NCBI RefSeq assembly: GCF_900104305.1
Contig: NZ_FNJC01000001.1
Span: forward strand, 858,543-922,542
DNA from: Filomicrobium insigne
GTDB lineage: Bacteria > Pseudomonadota > Alphaproteobacteria > Rhizobiales > Hyphomicrobiaceae
Length of the DNA: 64,000 bases
Direction of reading: 5' to 3'
Below the pieces are notes generated by a model. The model saw nothing but the letters and a program-made list of their open reading frames with translations, did no database searches and was not told the origin of the DNA. Positions 28,722 to 38,062 of this stretch are shown piece after piece. Within the stretch, counting starts at the first letter, position 1, and each line of letters begins with the position of its first letter. Both the position numbers and the translations under genes were made by a program.

Positions 28722-29744
28722 ATGCGCTATCTCATCGCGGCATTGGTGCCGTTCGTCAGTGCAGCGCTGATGAACGAGACGGCGACGGCCGGCCCTGCTC
28801 TGCTGTTTGAAGCCAGCACCGGCAAAATTCTCTATTCCGAGAGCATGGATAACCAGTGGCATCCGGCATCACTGACGAAGATTATGACGGCCTATCTCGT
28901 CTTCGAGGATCTCAAGGCTGGTAAAATCAAGCTCGACACTAAGATCACCTGTACCGAGCGCGCTTATCAGGAGCCTCCCAGCAAGGTTGGTCTTCCCGTT
29001 GGCGCTGAACTAACGATCGACACTGCGCTTAAATCTCTCATCGTCAAATCCGCCAATGACGTTGCGGTGATGCTCGCTGAAGAGCTCGGGCCTACGTACG
29101 ATCAATTCATCAATCGCATGAACACCACGGCCAAGCGGCTCGGCATGACGCGGACGCATTTCAACAATCCGAATGGACTGCCTGATGATGCGCAGGTCAC
29201 CACGGCGCGGGACTTAGCTAAGCTCTCGCGCGCCATTGTCACAGAGTTCCCGGAATATTCGGCTTATTGGTCGATGTCGGCCTTTCAGCTCGGCAAGCAA
29301 CGGCTCGGGTCGCACAACGGGCTGCTCAACACCTTTGAAGGCGCGGATGGCTTGAAGACCGGCTTCATCTGCGACTCCGGCTTCAATGTCGTGGCGAGTG
29401 CGACGCGTGACGGGCGCAAATTAATGGCCGTTGTTCTAGGTGAGCCTTCTGGAAAGGACCGCACGATCCGCGCGGCCAGTCTCCTGGAGCACGGCTTTCG
29501 CCACTACGGCTGGAAAGAACTTTTCAACACCACAAGCATCGACAATATGCCTATCGCCGCAGACGCGGAGGGGGTGCACAGCGTGCGTCACACCGTGACG
29601 GCCTGGACGTGTGGCAACCGTGCGCAGGCGAAGAAGCTTCGGGCTGCGAAGGTCAAAGTCAAGCAGGCCAGGGCGGCACAGAGGGCTAAACCCGTGCAGG
29701 CCTCCGTTCCTCCTCCCGCAAAAGCTGCATCCGTCGCCAATTGA
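28722..29744 (+). CDS. D-alanyl-D-alanine carboxypeptidase (S11 family, DacA/C-like)
   Basis: About 340 aa from the ATG at 28722, which gives a clean signal peptide (MRYLIAALVPFVSAALMNET, cleavage after TATA); an upstream ATG at 28677 is also possible. Penicillin-binding motifs are all present: SLTK (SxxK), SAND (SxN) and GLKTGF (KTG). It trims the terminal D-Ala of peptidoglycan stem peptides in the periplasm. A short C-terminal domain ends in a Lys/Ala/Arg-rich tail (AKKLRAAKVKVKQARAAQ) instead of the usual amphipathic anchor, which is unusual and may bind the wall or membrane electrostatically. Confidence 0.92.
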   Translation: MRYLIAALVPFVSAALMNETATAGPALLFEASTGKILYSESMDNQWHPASLTKIMTAYLVFEDLKAGKIKLDTKITCTERAYQEPPSKVGLPVGAELTIDTALKSLIVKSANDVAVMLAEELGPTYDQFINRMNTTAKRLGMTRTHFNNPNGLPDDAQVTTARDLAKLSRAIVTEFPEYSAYWSMSAFQLGKQRLGSHNGLLNTFEGADGLKTGFICDSGFNVVASATRDGRKLMAVVLGEPSGKDRTIRAASLLEHGFRHYGWKELFNTTSIDNMPIAADAEGVHSVRHTVTAWTCGNRAQAKKLRAAKVKVKQARAAQRAKPVQASVPPPAKAASVAN

Positions 29745-29786
29745 GAAGAACTTACTGGTTGCCGAGACAGAGACGGGATTTGCTCT

Positions 29787-30122
29787 TCAGACAATAAGAT
29801 CCAACGGGCCTTCCTCATAGGGACAACCGGGCGCCGGGAACTCCCATGGCTGGTCGGAGCGGCCTGCCTCACTGCCACCGTTGGGGCCGGCTAAGCCGCT
29901 GTCAGCATCGGGGCTGACTTTTGTGGATGGAGCAGGGTCATCTTTCTTTGCGGACGGCGGCACGTCGACCGATTGAACCGTAACGATCTGTGTTATCGCC
30001 TTTGCATCCGCCGCTAGAGCGGGACTTGCCGCAATACTGATCTGCACGGCTGCAACCACCGCACAAATGACGTGCCCTGCTCTTACTCTGTTCAAGACAC
30101 TGGCCACGCTTTCGCCCTCCAT
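29787..30122 (-). CDS. Small secreted protein, unknown
   Basis: About 111 aa from the ATG at 30122, chosen because AGGAGG lies 6-7 nt upstream; the open frame extends to 30257. A signal peptide is evident (hydrophobic stretch ending AASPALAADA). The mature part is short, polar and proline-rich (VPPSAKKDDPAPSTKVSP) and ends in GCPYEEGPLDLIV with one Cys. No domain is recognised. It is convergent with the D,D-carboxypeptidase gene and leaves a divergent promoter region towards 30402. Confidence 0.55.
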   Translation of the reverse strand: MEGESVASVLNRVRAGHVICAVVAAVQISIAASPALAADAKAITQIVTVQSVDVPPSAKKDDPAPSTKVSPDADSGLAGPNGGSEAGRSDQPWEFPAPGCPYEEGPLDLIV

Positions 30123-30401
30123 ACGGCGCCTCCTCACGAGGGTACGCCCGGCTCTACATGTCAAGTTGTAAAGCTCACTGCATGCGCCGTCCAACGCTGT
30201 CTGCGCAGCAAAGCAATCCAATCGTAATCTTAGCACGCTAAACAGGTGAACGCGCATTCGTTAGGCGGCGGGCACTTCTTTGAATCATCACATCAAAATA
30301 TGTCATCGCGCGTACTACGCTCAATTCACGGTACGCCGCGATCCTTTGGCTCCGAACTTGCTTTTTCGTTGCTCAGAACAGCAAACAGAAAGAAGCACAG
30401 G

Positions 30402-30653
30402 ATGGAGACCAACTGGAAATCAGGCGAAGCTGCCGACGAGTCCGCATGCGAACATGAATGCATGGCGGCCACTCTTGAAGCCCAGCACGGCATCTATGCC
30501 GCTGAAGTCGCAGACTTTTTCTCCAGCCTCCACCATCGGCAAGGAAATGCCGTTCGGGCTTGGGCATGGGCTGGAGTCGCCAACCTTGTCCGGCGTCGGG
30601 CGAGGGAACGTACGGGGCAGGATATCCAAACAACGGCCCTGCTCGCGTCCTAA
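30402..30653 (+). CDS. Small hypothetical protein (83 aa) upstream of flippase
   Basis: From the ATG at 30402 (METNWKSGEAADESACEHE). The core, EAQHGIYAAEVADFFSSLHH then RQGNAVRAWAWAGVANLVRR, is a helical, charged segment of a type I recall in several rhizobial small proteins, unverified. No signal peptide or membrane helix. It ends 16 bp before the flippase gene, so co-transcription is likely. Upstream frames to 30246 are open but lack a better start. Confidence 0.5.
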   Translation: METNWKSGEAADESACEHECMAATLEAQHGIYAAEVADFFSSLHHRQGNAVRAWAWAGVANLVRRRARERTGQDIQTTALLAS

Positions 30654-30668
30654 TTCGAGACACCTTGT

Positions 30669-32114
30669 ATGACTTCACGTGACACACAGTCAGCGGCACT
30701 CGCCTCTGACGGCAAGCTTGTTGGCACGGCCAATACGATCTCGCACAGGCATCCGGTCGCCGCTATCGTGGCGCGTGGTAAATCATTCGTTGCGAGCGTT
30801 GCCTCTGGTACGGATGAGCGTGCGCGTTCTCAACGCAACGCTGTGACCGCTTTTGCGATCCGTGTCATCAGCGCGGGCCTGCTTTATATCACACAGATCC
30901 TGCTCGCCCGCTGGATGGGCGGGTACGAGTACGGCATCTACGTGTTCGTGTGGACGTGGGTTCTCGTGCTTGGCGGACTATCGCCGCTCGGACTCAATAT
31001 GGTCGTCATACGAATGGTGCCTGAATATCGCGAGACCGGTGATTTGGCGCGACTACGCGGCCTCACGCACGGCTGCAGTCTTTTCGTACTCACGGTCGGA
31101 AGTACCGTGGCCCTCGTGGGTATCGCCGGGCTCTGGCTCTTACAGGATTTCGTCGCCAGCTACTATTTGCTTCCTGGCTATCTGGCCCTGATCTGCGTGC
31201 CTCTTTACGCGCTCGGCGATCTTCAGGATGGGCTTGGCCGTGGCCGCGGCTGGATGAGTTCAGCGTTGGTCCCGCCCTACATCATCCGCCCGCTGATGCT
31301 GCTCATCGCAATGGTCGTAGCGCATGATATCGGGCTTGAGATGTCTGCCGCGACCGCGGCAGGTGCTGCCATTCTCGCGACCTGGTTTTCCGCAATCCTT
31401 CAAACCGTGCTGATCGGGCGGCGCGTTGCCGCTGAGATCCCGGCCGACCATTCTGCTCCCAGAGCGTATGACTTCCGGCGCTGGCTAAAGACCTCCGCGC
31501 CTCTTTTTGTGATCGCAGCCTGCGAGTTGATGCTTCAGAACGCTGACGTACTTATCGTCTCGACGTATCTGAGCCCGACGGAGGTTGGAATTTATTTTGC
31601 CGCCGCCAAGACCATGAGCTTGATCATGTTCGTTCACTACGCGGTGGGCAGCGCGGTCGCGAACCAGTTTTCAGCCCTTAATGCACGCGGTGATCGATCC
31701 GCGCTTGTTGCTTGCGCCCGCGATGCCGTGCATTGGACCTTCTGGCCTTCACTTGCCGCTGCTGGCGTCATCCTGGCGCTTGGACACCCGCTCTTGTGGC
31801 TGTTCGGGCCGCAGTTCACGAGCGGTTTTCCTGTGATGCTTATCCTCGTCGTCGGCTTTCTCTTCCGCTCGGCCCTGGGACCAGCGGAGTTTCTTCTCAA
31901 TATGCTGGGGGAGCAGACGCGTTGTGCGGCTGCGATGGTGGTGACCGCAGCGTTCAGTGTCGGGCTCAATCTGATCCTGGTGCCACGCTATGGATTGATA
32001 GGCGCGGCCATCGGAACGTCTACCTCGCTCGTCCTTCTGTCTGTGTTGCAATACATGATCGTCCGCAAACGGCTTGGATTGGATATTGCCATCTGGCGTC
32101 TGGGGACGCGTTAG
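30669..32114 (+). CDS. Polysaccharide flippase / MOP-superfamily membrane protein
   Basis: A 481-aa protein with a ~55-residue polar N-terminus and about 12-14 hydrophobic helices. Motifs follow Wzx/RfbX-type lipid-linked oligosaccharide flippases: ISAGLLYITQILLARWMGGYEYG at helix 1, GLNMVVIRMVPEYR, DVLIVSTYLSPTEVGIYFAA in the mid-protein, and LNLILVPRYGLIGAAIGTS near the end. It would move a lipid-linked glycan across the inner membrane. No glycosyltransferases surround it, so the glycan cannot be named. Confidence 0.88.
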   Translation: MTSRDTQSAALASDGKLVGTANTISHRHPVAAIVARGKSFVASVASGTDERARSQRNAVTAFAIRVISAGLLYITQILLARWMGGYEYGIYVFVWTWVLVLGGLSPLGLNMVVIRMVPEYRETGDLARLRGLTHGCSLFVLTVGSTVALVGIAGLWLLQDFVASYYLLPGYLALICVPLYALGDLQDGLGRGRGWMSSALVPPYIIRPLMLLIAMVVAHDIGLEMSAATAAGAAILATWFSAILQTVLIGRRVAAEIPADHSAPRAYDFRRWLKTSAPLFVIAACELMLQNADVLIVSTYLSPTEVGIYFAAAKTMSLIMFVHYAVGSAVANQFSALNARGDRSALVACARDAVHWTFWPSLAAAGVILALGHPLLWLFGPQFTSGFPVMLILVVGFLFRSALGPAEFLLNMLGEQTRCAAAMVVTAAFSVGLNLILVPRYGLIGAAIGTSTSLVLLSVLQYMIVRKRLGLDIAIWRLGTR

Positions 32115-32284
32115 CGGAATTGGCCGGACGCCGAGCGCACACGACGCGGCTACGACTTGGGAAACAAAGCCAATCCCCAATCCGCAACTTGGGAAAGTTG
32201 CCGTTTTCTCAAAGGTGGAGTTTGGCTTTTGTGTTGGGCAGACCGACCCACAGGGCGCCAGATGCGCGCCCTATCCGACCGAAA

Positions 32285-32944
32285 TCACATGGACGCGCCG
32301 ATGACCAACGTCCAGAAGGACTTGAATTCCGTGCGCGGATCTTGAACGAGGGCCACGCCTGCGTGGCGCGCATCGGCCAGCAGAAGATTCTTATTGTGGC
32401 CTGCGCTTTCCTTCCAGCCGCGTAGAACTTCGTCAAACGTCGACTGGCCCGTGCCGACATTCTCGGCCGCCAAGCTCGCCTTGTACCCTGCCCGCTTAAC
32501 GCGATCCCAGGGGTTCGAACCGTCGGAACCAAAGTGCGAAATGCGGTCCCACTTCGCGAGATCGCGCGCATGAGCCTTAGCAGCTGCTGTTAATTGTGCG
32601 TTGAGCTTCAGCGGCTTTAGGCCTTTGTCAGCGCGATACTGATTGATAAGCGCCAGCGCTTTTGCTGGATCCAGGCTCGTGTGGGAATAATCCCGGTCAG
32701 CAAGAGCGCCTTTCGGTGCCGTTTCATAGGAACCAGGCGGCATGCGGTCATCGTGTGCGGCGACCTGCGTGCCCGGCGCGGGACGGCCCGTCGCTGATTT
32801 GCCGCCAAGGCCTAAGGACGGCGACATGGGTGTGAGGGAGGAAGTGTCGCCGGTATCGGCGAAACTCGTAGACACGGCGCTAGGGCCGATGCCGCAGCTA
32901 GCGGTCAGCACGCTCACAAGAACCAGTACTGCTACTCGAACCAT
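32285..32944 (-). CDS. CAP (SCP/PR1)-domain lipoprotein
   Basis: A 219-aa protein. The N-terminus MVRVAVLVLVSVLTASCG is a lipoprotein signal with lipobox LTASC. A ~70-residue low-complexity linker follows, then a CAP domain: ALALINQYRADKGLKPLKLN, AAAKAHARDLAKWDRISHFG (the H of the cavity), AGYKASLAAENVGTGQST, GWKESAGHNKNLL (second H), and FWTLVIGASM at the end. Bacterial CAP proteins sit at the cell surface or in the periplasm, with roles in wall or lipid binding. A perfect CtrA-type site lies 59 bp upstream of its start, so it may be cell-cycle controlled. It converges with the flippase. Confidence 0.9.
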   Translation of the reverse strand: MVRVAVLVLVSVLTASCGIGPSAVSTSFADTGDTSSLTPMSPSLGLGGKSATGRPAPGTQVAAHDDRMPPGSYETAPKGALADRDYSHTSLDPAKALALINQYRADKGLKPLKLNAQLTAAAKAHARDLAKWDRISHFGSDGSNPWDRVKRAGYKASLAAENVGTGQSTFDEVLRGWKESAGHNKNLLLADARHAGVALVQDPRTEFKSFWTLVIGASM

Positions 32945-33002
32945 CTATCTAACTCCCGCATTGGTACGCGCGGTGACACCCGCCAACCATTGCAGCTAGC
33001 TG

Positions 33003-33018
33003 TTAACGCCGCGTTAAC
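33003..33018. promoter_or_regulatory. CtrA-type binding site (TTAA-N7-TTAAC)
   Basis: TTAACGCCGCGTTAAC is an exact match to the alphaproteobacterial CtrA consensus TTAA-N7-TTAAC. It sits between the CAP lipoprotein start (32944, minus) and the plus-strand winged-helix/HerA operon. A weaker second copy, GATA-N7-TTAAC, is at 33227-33242. Confidence 0.6.
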
Positions 33019-33497
33019 GCTAATAATTTCAAATAGAAGGGAATCTAATTCAGGTTCTATGCAACGTTTACTGTCGTTACCCGCACCGTTACCGGCTCCA
33101 CCTTGGCGAGCAGCTCAATACACGTGCGATCAAATCCCCTCTCGGCAGCGTATTTACCCGTAACAAGTTGTCGCGAATTGGGCGAAGAGCGGGCAAAAGG
33201 CCGACGAAGCTAAGCACTGAACCCGTGATAACTCGCGTTAACTTCCTGGGTACCGAGCATAAAATAGGATCAACCTATTTCGGTGCCGTACCCCAGCCAT
33301 CTGGCCCTACAGGAAAGATGCACAGCTCAACAATAAACAGGGCATGCAACCCAGGGGGGTTGGAACAGCCGCGTCAATCGACGACAATGCAGGCGAATCG
33401 TCCGGTGATTCGCGCGTCCGGCCCGATCCGATTGCGCCTGAACTGCCCTCGAAGCAGTCGCGAAAAAAGCTTGAGGAGTCGACGGGGATCCACGCGA

Positions 33498-34628
33498 ATG
33501 ACAGCTGCCAGCAGCACATTTCGCAATAGCGACAAGAACGCACCGGCGGTGCCGTTCAAGCGCGCACTCATGCTCGTGCGGATTGCCTGCAGCGGTGGCG
33601 CAACCCGCGCGGAAATTATGCGCGACCTCGGGCCAATCTTCACACACAAGCTTTCTCCTGGCGAATGGCGGCAACTCGTTACAGACGCCAATGCTGAACT
33701 CCTCGCGCAAGGTCTTGCCGTGCAGTCGCGCGGGCGAATGACGGTAAGCTCGATCGGTCGCGAAGCCGCAGACACCTTCCTCGGGCGCAAAGGATCGACA
33801 TCGGGCTCGTGGCAGGACGTTCGCGACGGGCGGCTGGTCGCCAAAGCGCTTGGGCTCAATGACCTCGGTCCCAAGCGCATCAAGGAGTTGCAGCGACCAG
33901 ATGGCCTTCGTGCCTTGATTATCCAGAAGGCTTTCGGTTTGCCGCTCAATGGCTCTCAAACCGTAAGCAAACTGCGTGCTCAGTTGGCGGTCGTGGCGCT
34001 GGAACGCGCTTTCGGAAACAAGATCAAGACAGGGCTCGGCGCAGGCTCTGGTTTTTCGGCGCAAGCGGGGCGCATGCTCGCCGGTCAACTTTCGATACGT
34101 CCCCGCGACTTCGGCTCTGATGCCAAGCTCGTCGCGGCGCTGGCGGCAGAGGCCGTTGACGCGCGCCAAACCGACTTAGAATCACTGCGCGGCGCGATTT
34201 TACGCCGTCTCGCGCAGTCTGCCCTGAGCGAACGCGTAGACACCGACGTGCCCGCGCCGGTATTGCGACAGGCGGCAAATGATGCCGGATTGCCTGGCGC
34301 GGCGATGCCCGCAAACAGGCGCCCTGATCCGGCAAGCTTTGCGCGCCACGTTCAGATCGCAGCGCAGGGATGTGCAGAAGGCTGGTCGGGGAACCGTAAG
34401 GCCCTCATCATGCGGGTTTGGAACGCAATAGCCGCACAACATCCCGAGTGGGGGCTATCTGAAATCGAGTTTAAATGCATGCTTGGGGAAGCCCATCGGG
34501 CGGGGCACCTTGCTCTCGCCAGCGCGGACCTTAAAGACAAGCGCAATGCCGACGAGCTCAATGCCTCTGCCGTAACCTACAAAAATACGGTCTGGCATCT
34601 TGTCCGCGTCGAAGACGTGGACTCGTGA
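33498..34628 (+). CDS. Winged-helix-like protein coupled to the HerA-type ATPase, unknown function
   Basis: About 376 aa from the ATG at 33498 (MTAASSTFRNSDKNAP). The frame is open from 33168, but the extra 110 residues are basic and low in complexity, so the start is uncertain. The N-terminal part (FKRALMLVRIACSGGATRAE onward) reads as a helical, possibly winged-helix unit. The C-terminal ~95 residues (CAEGWSGNRKALIMRVWNAI, then FKCMLGEAHRAGHLALASAD and TYKNTVWHLVRVED) look like a second winged helix. I recall this motif pattern from DNA-related proteins next to large ATPases but cannot name a family. Its stop overlaps the ATPase start (GTGA), indicating a fixed partnership. No membrane segment is present. 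Confidence 0.65.
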   Translation: MTAASSTFRNSDKNAPAVPFKRALMLVRIACSGGATRAEIMRDLGPIFTHKLSPGEWRQLVTDANAELLAQGLAVQSRGRMTVSSIGREAADTFLGRKGSTSGSWQDVRDGRLVAKALGLNDLGPKRIKELQRPDGLRALIIQKAFGLPLNGSQTVSKLRAQLAVVALERAFGNKIKTGLGAGSGFSAQAGRMLAGQLSIRPRDFGSDAKLVAALAAEAVDARQTDLESLRGAILRRLAQSALSERVDTDVPAPVLRQAANDAGLPGAAMPANRRPDPASFARHVQIAAQGCAEGWSGNRKALIMRVWNAIAAQHPEWGLSEIEFKCMLGEAHRAGHLALASADLKDKRNADELNASAVTYKNTVWHLVRVEDVDS

Positions 34629-37600
34629 CAGCGACGCAAATTGGCCATTCAAGGAATCATTGTTTGATGCAGCAGCGGGCGCAAGAAGCTATCGCACCGG
34701 ACCGGATGGCCGAGGCTTTCGAGCATTCGATCACCTGGGAAGACGATATCTGGCGGGCTGACCCAGTCGATGTCGAACAGGTGCACGCGAAAGCGCGCAA
34801 AAAGTTCGCCGACGTCATCGAGGCTGTCACGAAGGACGGCACCACGCAGGCGCGTATCCTTTTGTTTCACGGACAATCTGGCGCCGGTAAAACGCACTTG
34901 ATCCGCGCGCTACGTACGAGCGCACACCGGCAACAGAAGGCGTACTTCGGCTACGCCCAGATGACGCCGGACGTGAGCAACTACGCCGACTACTTTCTGC
35001 GCCGGCTGATTCATTCACTGGAAAAGTCCTATAACCCGGATGAAAGTAGCGATAGCGGACTGACACGCCTGACGGATCGCTTGCTGGCGACATGTACGTC
35101 GTTGGCCCAAACCGACCTCACAGCGCTGCGCGAAAAAGATCTGGACAGCGCGGACCTTGCACGGCTCGTCCTGAAACTTTCTGACGAAATCGTTGCTTCA
35201 CCGGAGTTCAGTGCGGAAGAGCCGGACGTCAATATCGTTCGCGCATTGCTTTATTTGCAGCGACGTGACCCGCGCATCGATCAGCGCGTTCGCCAATATC
35301 TCTACGGCCGACAATTGACGCCCCTCGCTCACGAAGCGGTCGCGGCCCTTGACCCGAACGAGGGAGAGGGGCGCGCCTTCGAGATTATCGCGGCGCTCGG
35401 TCAGCTTATGAAGATCGTCGACGATGCGGCGCTCGTCTTCTGCATCGATCAGGTCGAAGATTTGATCAACTTCCCGGATCCGGAAGTGCGCTTCCAAAAG
35501 GCGATCGGCGATCTCATGCAGATCACGAACCGGGTCGGCAGCGCCATCATCATCATTTCATGTCTCGATGATTTCTATGACCGCGTGCGTGAGCCGTTGG
35601 CGCAATCCTTTAGGGATCGTATCGAGAAGTCTGGCCCTGTCGCGCTTTATGAAAGCCGCTCGGCGGAAGAAGCGCGACTCATCATCGCCAAGCGGCTCGA
35701 GCATCAAGCCGAAACCCAGGGGGGTGGCCTTTCGTTTCCAGATGCGAGCGCATTTTTTGGCCCCTCTTTCTTCGAGGAGTTCGCCGGGCTTTCGACGCGG
35801 CGTTTGTTAGAGCATGCACAGAATCGGTTGAGCGCTCAGACAAATGACGGGGACTCCGCGGAAGAAGTGGAGGAGCGTGAAACCACAAGCTTCATCTCCA
35901 CCCTTGCGGAAGCTCTCGGCTTTGGCTCCGGACCGGCCGAGCGCGCACCTCACCCATTTTCGAAGATCGACTATCGCGAGATCTGGGAGCGCTTCCAAAG
36001 CCAATCCGAAGCCGAGATCCCGTCCGACGATGGCGAGATGATGGATGCGATGGTCGCGGCGCTTCAATTGGCACGCGAAGAGTGGGGTGGCGCAATCACG
36101 CTTAATGTCGAGCGTGTCGAAGTGGCTGACGATCTCCCGGCCATTGATCTTTCGCTGCGGCATGCGTCAGGATTGGAATCTGAAACTCGGGTCTTCTTGT
36201 GCAACCGGCCGACGCAAGGTGGCGGCCTGAAGCGACAGCTCGACAAGGTGCTTGGCGCGATGCACGCGAAGACATGCTTCATGCTGCGCGCCTCGGACTT
36301 CCCTCCGAACAAGAAGAACCAAACTGCCCAGGCGTTCCGCAAATTCCGGGATGCGGGCGGCCGGTCGATTCTGGTTCCCATCCCCGAATGGGAGCGCATG
36401 ATCATGGTCCGCGAGTTTTATGCGCACCATCGCGCAGATCCTGGCTTCACGAAATGGTTTGAAAACGCGAAGCTCCTGTCAAATCTGATCGCAATCATTC
36501 AGCTTTTGCGTCTCGACCTTCTCGGTCGCCCGTTGCCAGCTACGACTGGCGGCGTGAAGGCGCGCACCAAGCCTAACCTGCGCGCGGTGACGTCAAATGA
36601 GCCCGCACTCATCGATGGCTATGAGAGTGTTACCGAGCCTGAGGCTCTTGCGCTCGCCGGTGGCAGCGAAGCACCTTGGGGGCCGGCCGAGAGCCTCGAC
36701 GCGCCGCCAGTCCCGGCCAATGATGACGATCTGCCGATGTCGCAGATTCTCGACGAAAACGGCTTTGAGACAGGAAGTATCTATTCAGGCCGCGAACTTA
36801 CGGCACAAGGCAGGCCGATTACACTTAATCTCAATGTGATGAAGCGCCACTCGGCGGTGCTCGGCGGTTCGGGCTCCGGTAAAACGACTCTCGCGCTCAC
36901 GCTGATCGAGCAGCTTCTGCTACGCGGCATCCCCGCTGTATTGATCGACCGGAAGGGTGACCTCTGTTCTTATGCGAACCCAGATGTCTGGCGCTCTTTG
37001 GTTGATGAATGCACAGAACGACAATCGGACCGTGAAAAGCTTGCGGATGCGATTGACGTCGCGGTTTACACACCGGGGCGTGCGTCTGGCCGGCCGATCT
37101 CGATCACGCTTCTCCCCAACGGGATCAGCGAACTTCCCGAACATGAGCAACAGTTGCTCGCGAACCTATCGTCCGCGGCACTTGGCGAGATGCTGCACCT
37201 GAAGAACTCGGCAACTCACCAGAAGCAGTCCGGGACGCTTTCGGTTGCACTTAAAATTCTCGGCAGCCGGTCCGCGAAAGAAGTGACGCTAAGCGATCTC
37301 ATTTCGCTGCTCGAAGAAGAAGATCCAGAATTAACGGACCTGACGCAGCGTATGGATCCGTCCGGCAAGATCCGCCGCGATCTCGTAGCTCAGCTCGATA
37401 GCCTCCGCCATCGCAACTCCTCGCTGTTTGACGGAGGCGGCGAGCCGATGAGTATGGAGTCCTTCCTTGGTCTGGGTGCGTTCGCGCGGCCTAACCGCAC
37501 GCGCCTGTCGATCATCTATACTGGCTTCCTGGGCGACAACGAGAACATCCTGTTCTGGGTTTCGCAGTTTTTGTCGGAAGCGCTACGTTTTTGCCAGCGC

Positions 37601-38062
37601 AACCCGAACGACGAACTGCAGGCTGTCGTGATGTTCGACGAAGCCGACCTGTATATCCCTGCCAACGCAAAGCCGGCGACCGCCGAGCCACTGCAGAGCC
37701 TTTTGAAACGCGCCCGTTCGGCCGGTCTCGGCTTGATGCTCGCAACTCAGTCACCGGGCGACCTTGACTACAAGAGCCGCGATCAGATCACGAGTTGGTT
37801 CATCGGTCGCGTTCGCGAAGATACGGCCCTTCGCAAACTCAAAGCCGCTTTCCAGAGCGAAAGTGGGCTTGATCCCGCTGCCGTTCTTCCTGGTCAAACG
37901 GTGGGCGAATTCCACCTCGTTCAGGAAGGGCTTGTACGCCCGATGAAGGCTCAACGATCGCTTATCACCGCCGAACAGGTCCCCTTCGACCGCATCGAAC
38001 AGCTGTCGCGGGAAACGAAGGGGTTGGACGAGGGGCAGCTGCGTCTATTCGACGTGAAGTAA
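34625..38062 (+). CDS. Large double ATPase: AAA-like domain plus HerA/VirB4-like motor
   Basis: A 1145-aa protein starting at the GTG that overlaps the upstream stop; an ATG at 34670 is an alternative. The first ATPase has Walker A GQSGAGKTH (residues ~83-91), a Walker B-like ALVFCIDQVEDL near 270, and a Ser/Arg-rich sensor region, resembling STAND or KAP-type AAA NTPases. A linker of ~350 residues follows. The second ATPase has VLGGSGSGKTTLALTLIEQ near 745, RGIPAVLIDRKGDLCSY, Walker B VVMFDEADLYI near 1000 and LATQSPGDLDYKSRDQI, the HerA/FtsK-like arrangement with LATQ. It ends in a short regulatory tail. Such motors pump DNA or load nucleases and appear in repair and anti-phage systems. The partner is the upstream winged-helix-like protein. 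Confidence 0.8.
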   Translation: MTATQIGHSRNHCLMQQRAQEAIAPDRMAEAFEHSITWEDDIWRADPVDVEQVHAKARKKFADVIEAVTKDGTTQARILLFHGQSGAGKTHLIRALRTSAHRQQKAYFGYAQMTPDVSNYADYFLRRLIHSLEKSYNPDESSDSGLTRLTDRLLATCTSLAQTDLTALREKDLDSADLARLVLKLSDEIVASPEFSAEEPDVNIVRALLYLQRRDPRIDQRVRQYLYGRQLTPLAHEAVAALDPNEGEGRAFEIIAALGQLMKIVDDAALVFCIDQVEDLINFPDPEVRFQKAIGDLMQITNRVGSAIIIISCLDDFYDRVREPLAQSFRDRIEKSGPVALYESRSAEEARLIIAKRLEHQAETQGGGLSFPDASAFFGPSFFEEFAGLSTRRLLEHAQNRLSAQTNDGDSAEEVEERETTSFISTLAEALGFGSGPAERAPHPFSKIDYREIWERFQSQSEAEIPSDDGEMMDAMVAALQLAREEWGGAITLNVERVEVADDLPAIDLSLRHASGLESETRVFLCNRPTQGGGLKRQLDKVLGAMHAKTCFMLRASDFPPNKKNQTAQAFRKFRDAGGRSILVPIPEWERMIMVREFYAHHRADPGFTKWFENAKLLSNLIAIIQLLRLDLLGRPLPATTGGVKARTKPNLRAVTSNEPALIDGYESVTEPEALALAGGSEAPWGPAESLDAPPVPANDDDLPMSQILDENGFETGSIYSGRELTAQGRPITLNLNVMKRHSAVLGGSGSGKTTLALTLIEQLLLRGIPAVLIDRKGDLCSYANPDVWRSLVDECTERQSDREKLADAIDVAVYTPGRASGRPISITLLPNGISELPEHEQQLLANLSSAALGEMLHLKNSATHQKQSGTLSVALKILGSRSAKEVTLSDLISLLEEEDPELTDLTQRMDPSGKIRRDLVAQLDSLRHRNSSLFDGGGEPMSMESFLGLGAFARPNRTRLSIIYTGFLGDNENILFWVSQFLSEALRFCQRNPNDELQAVVMFDEADLYIPANAKPATAEPLQSLLKRARSAGLGLMLATQSPGDLDYKSRDQITSWFIGRVREDTALRKLKAAFQSESGLDPAAVLPGQTVGEFHLVQEGLVRPMKAQRSLITAEQVPFDRIEQLSRETKGLDEGQLRLFDVK

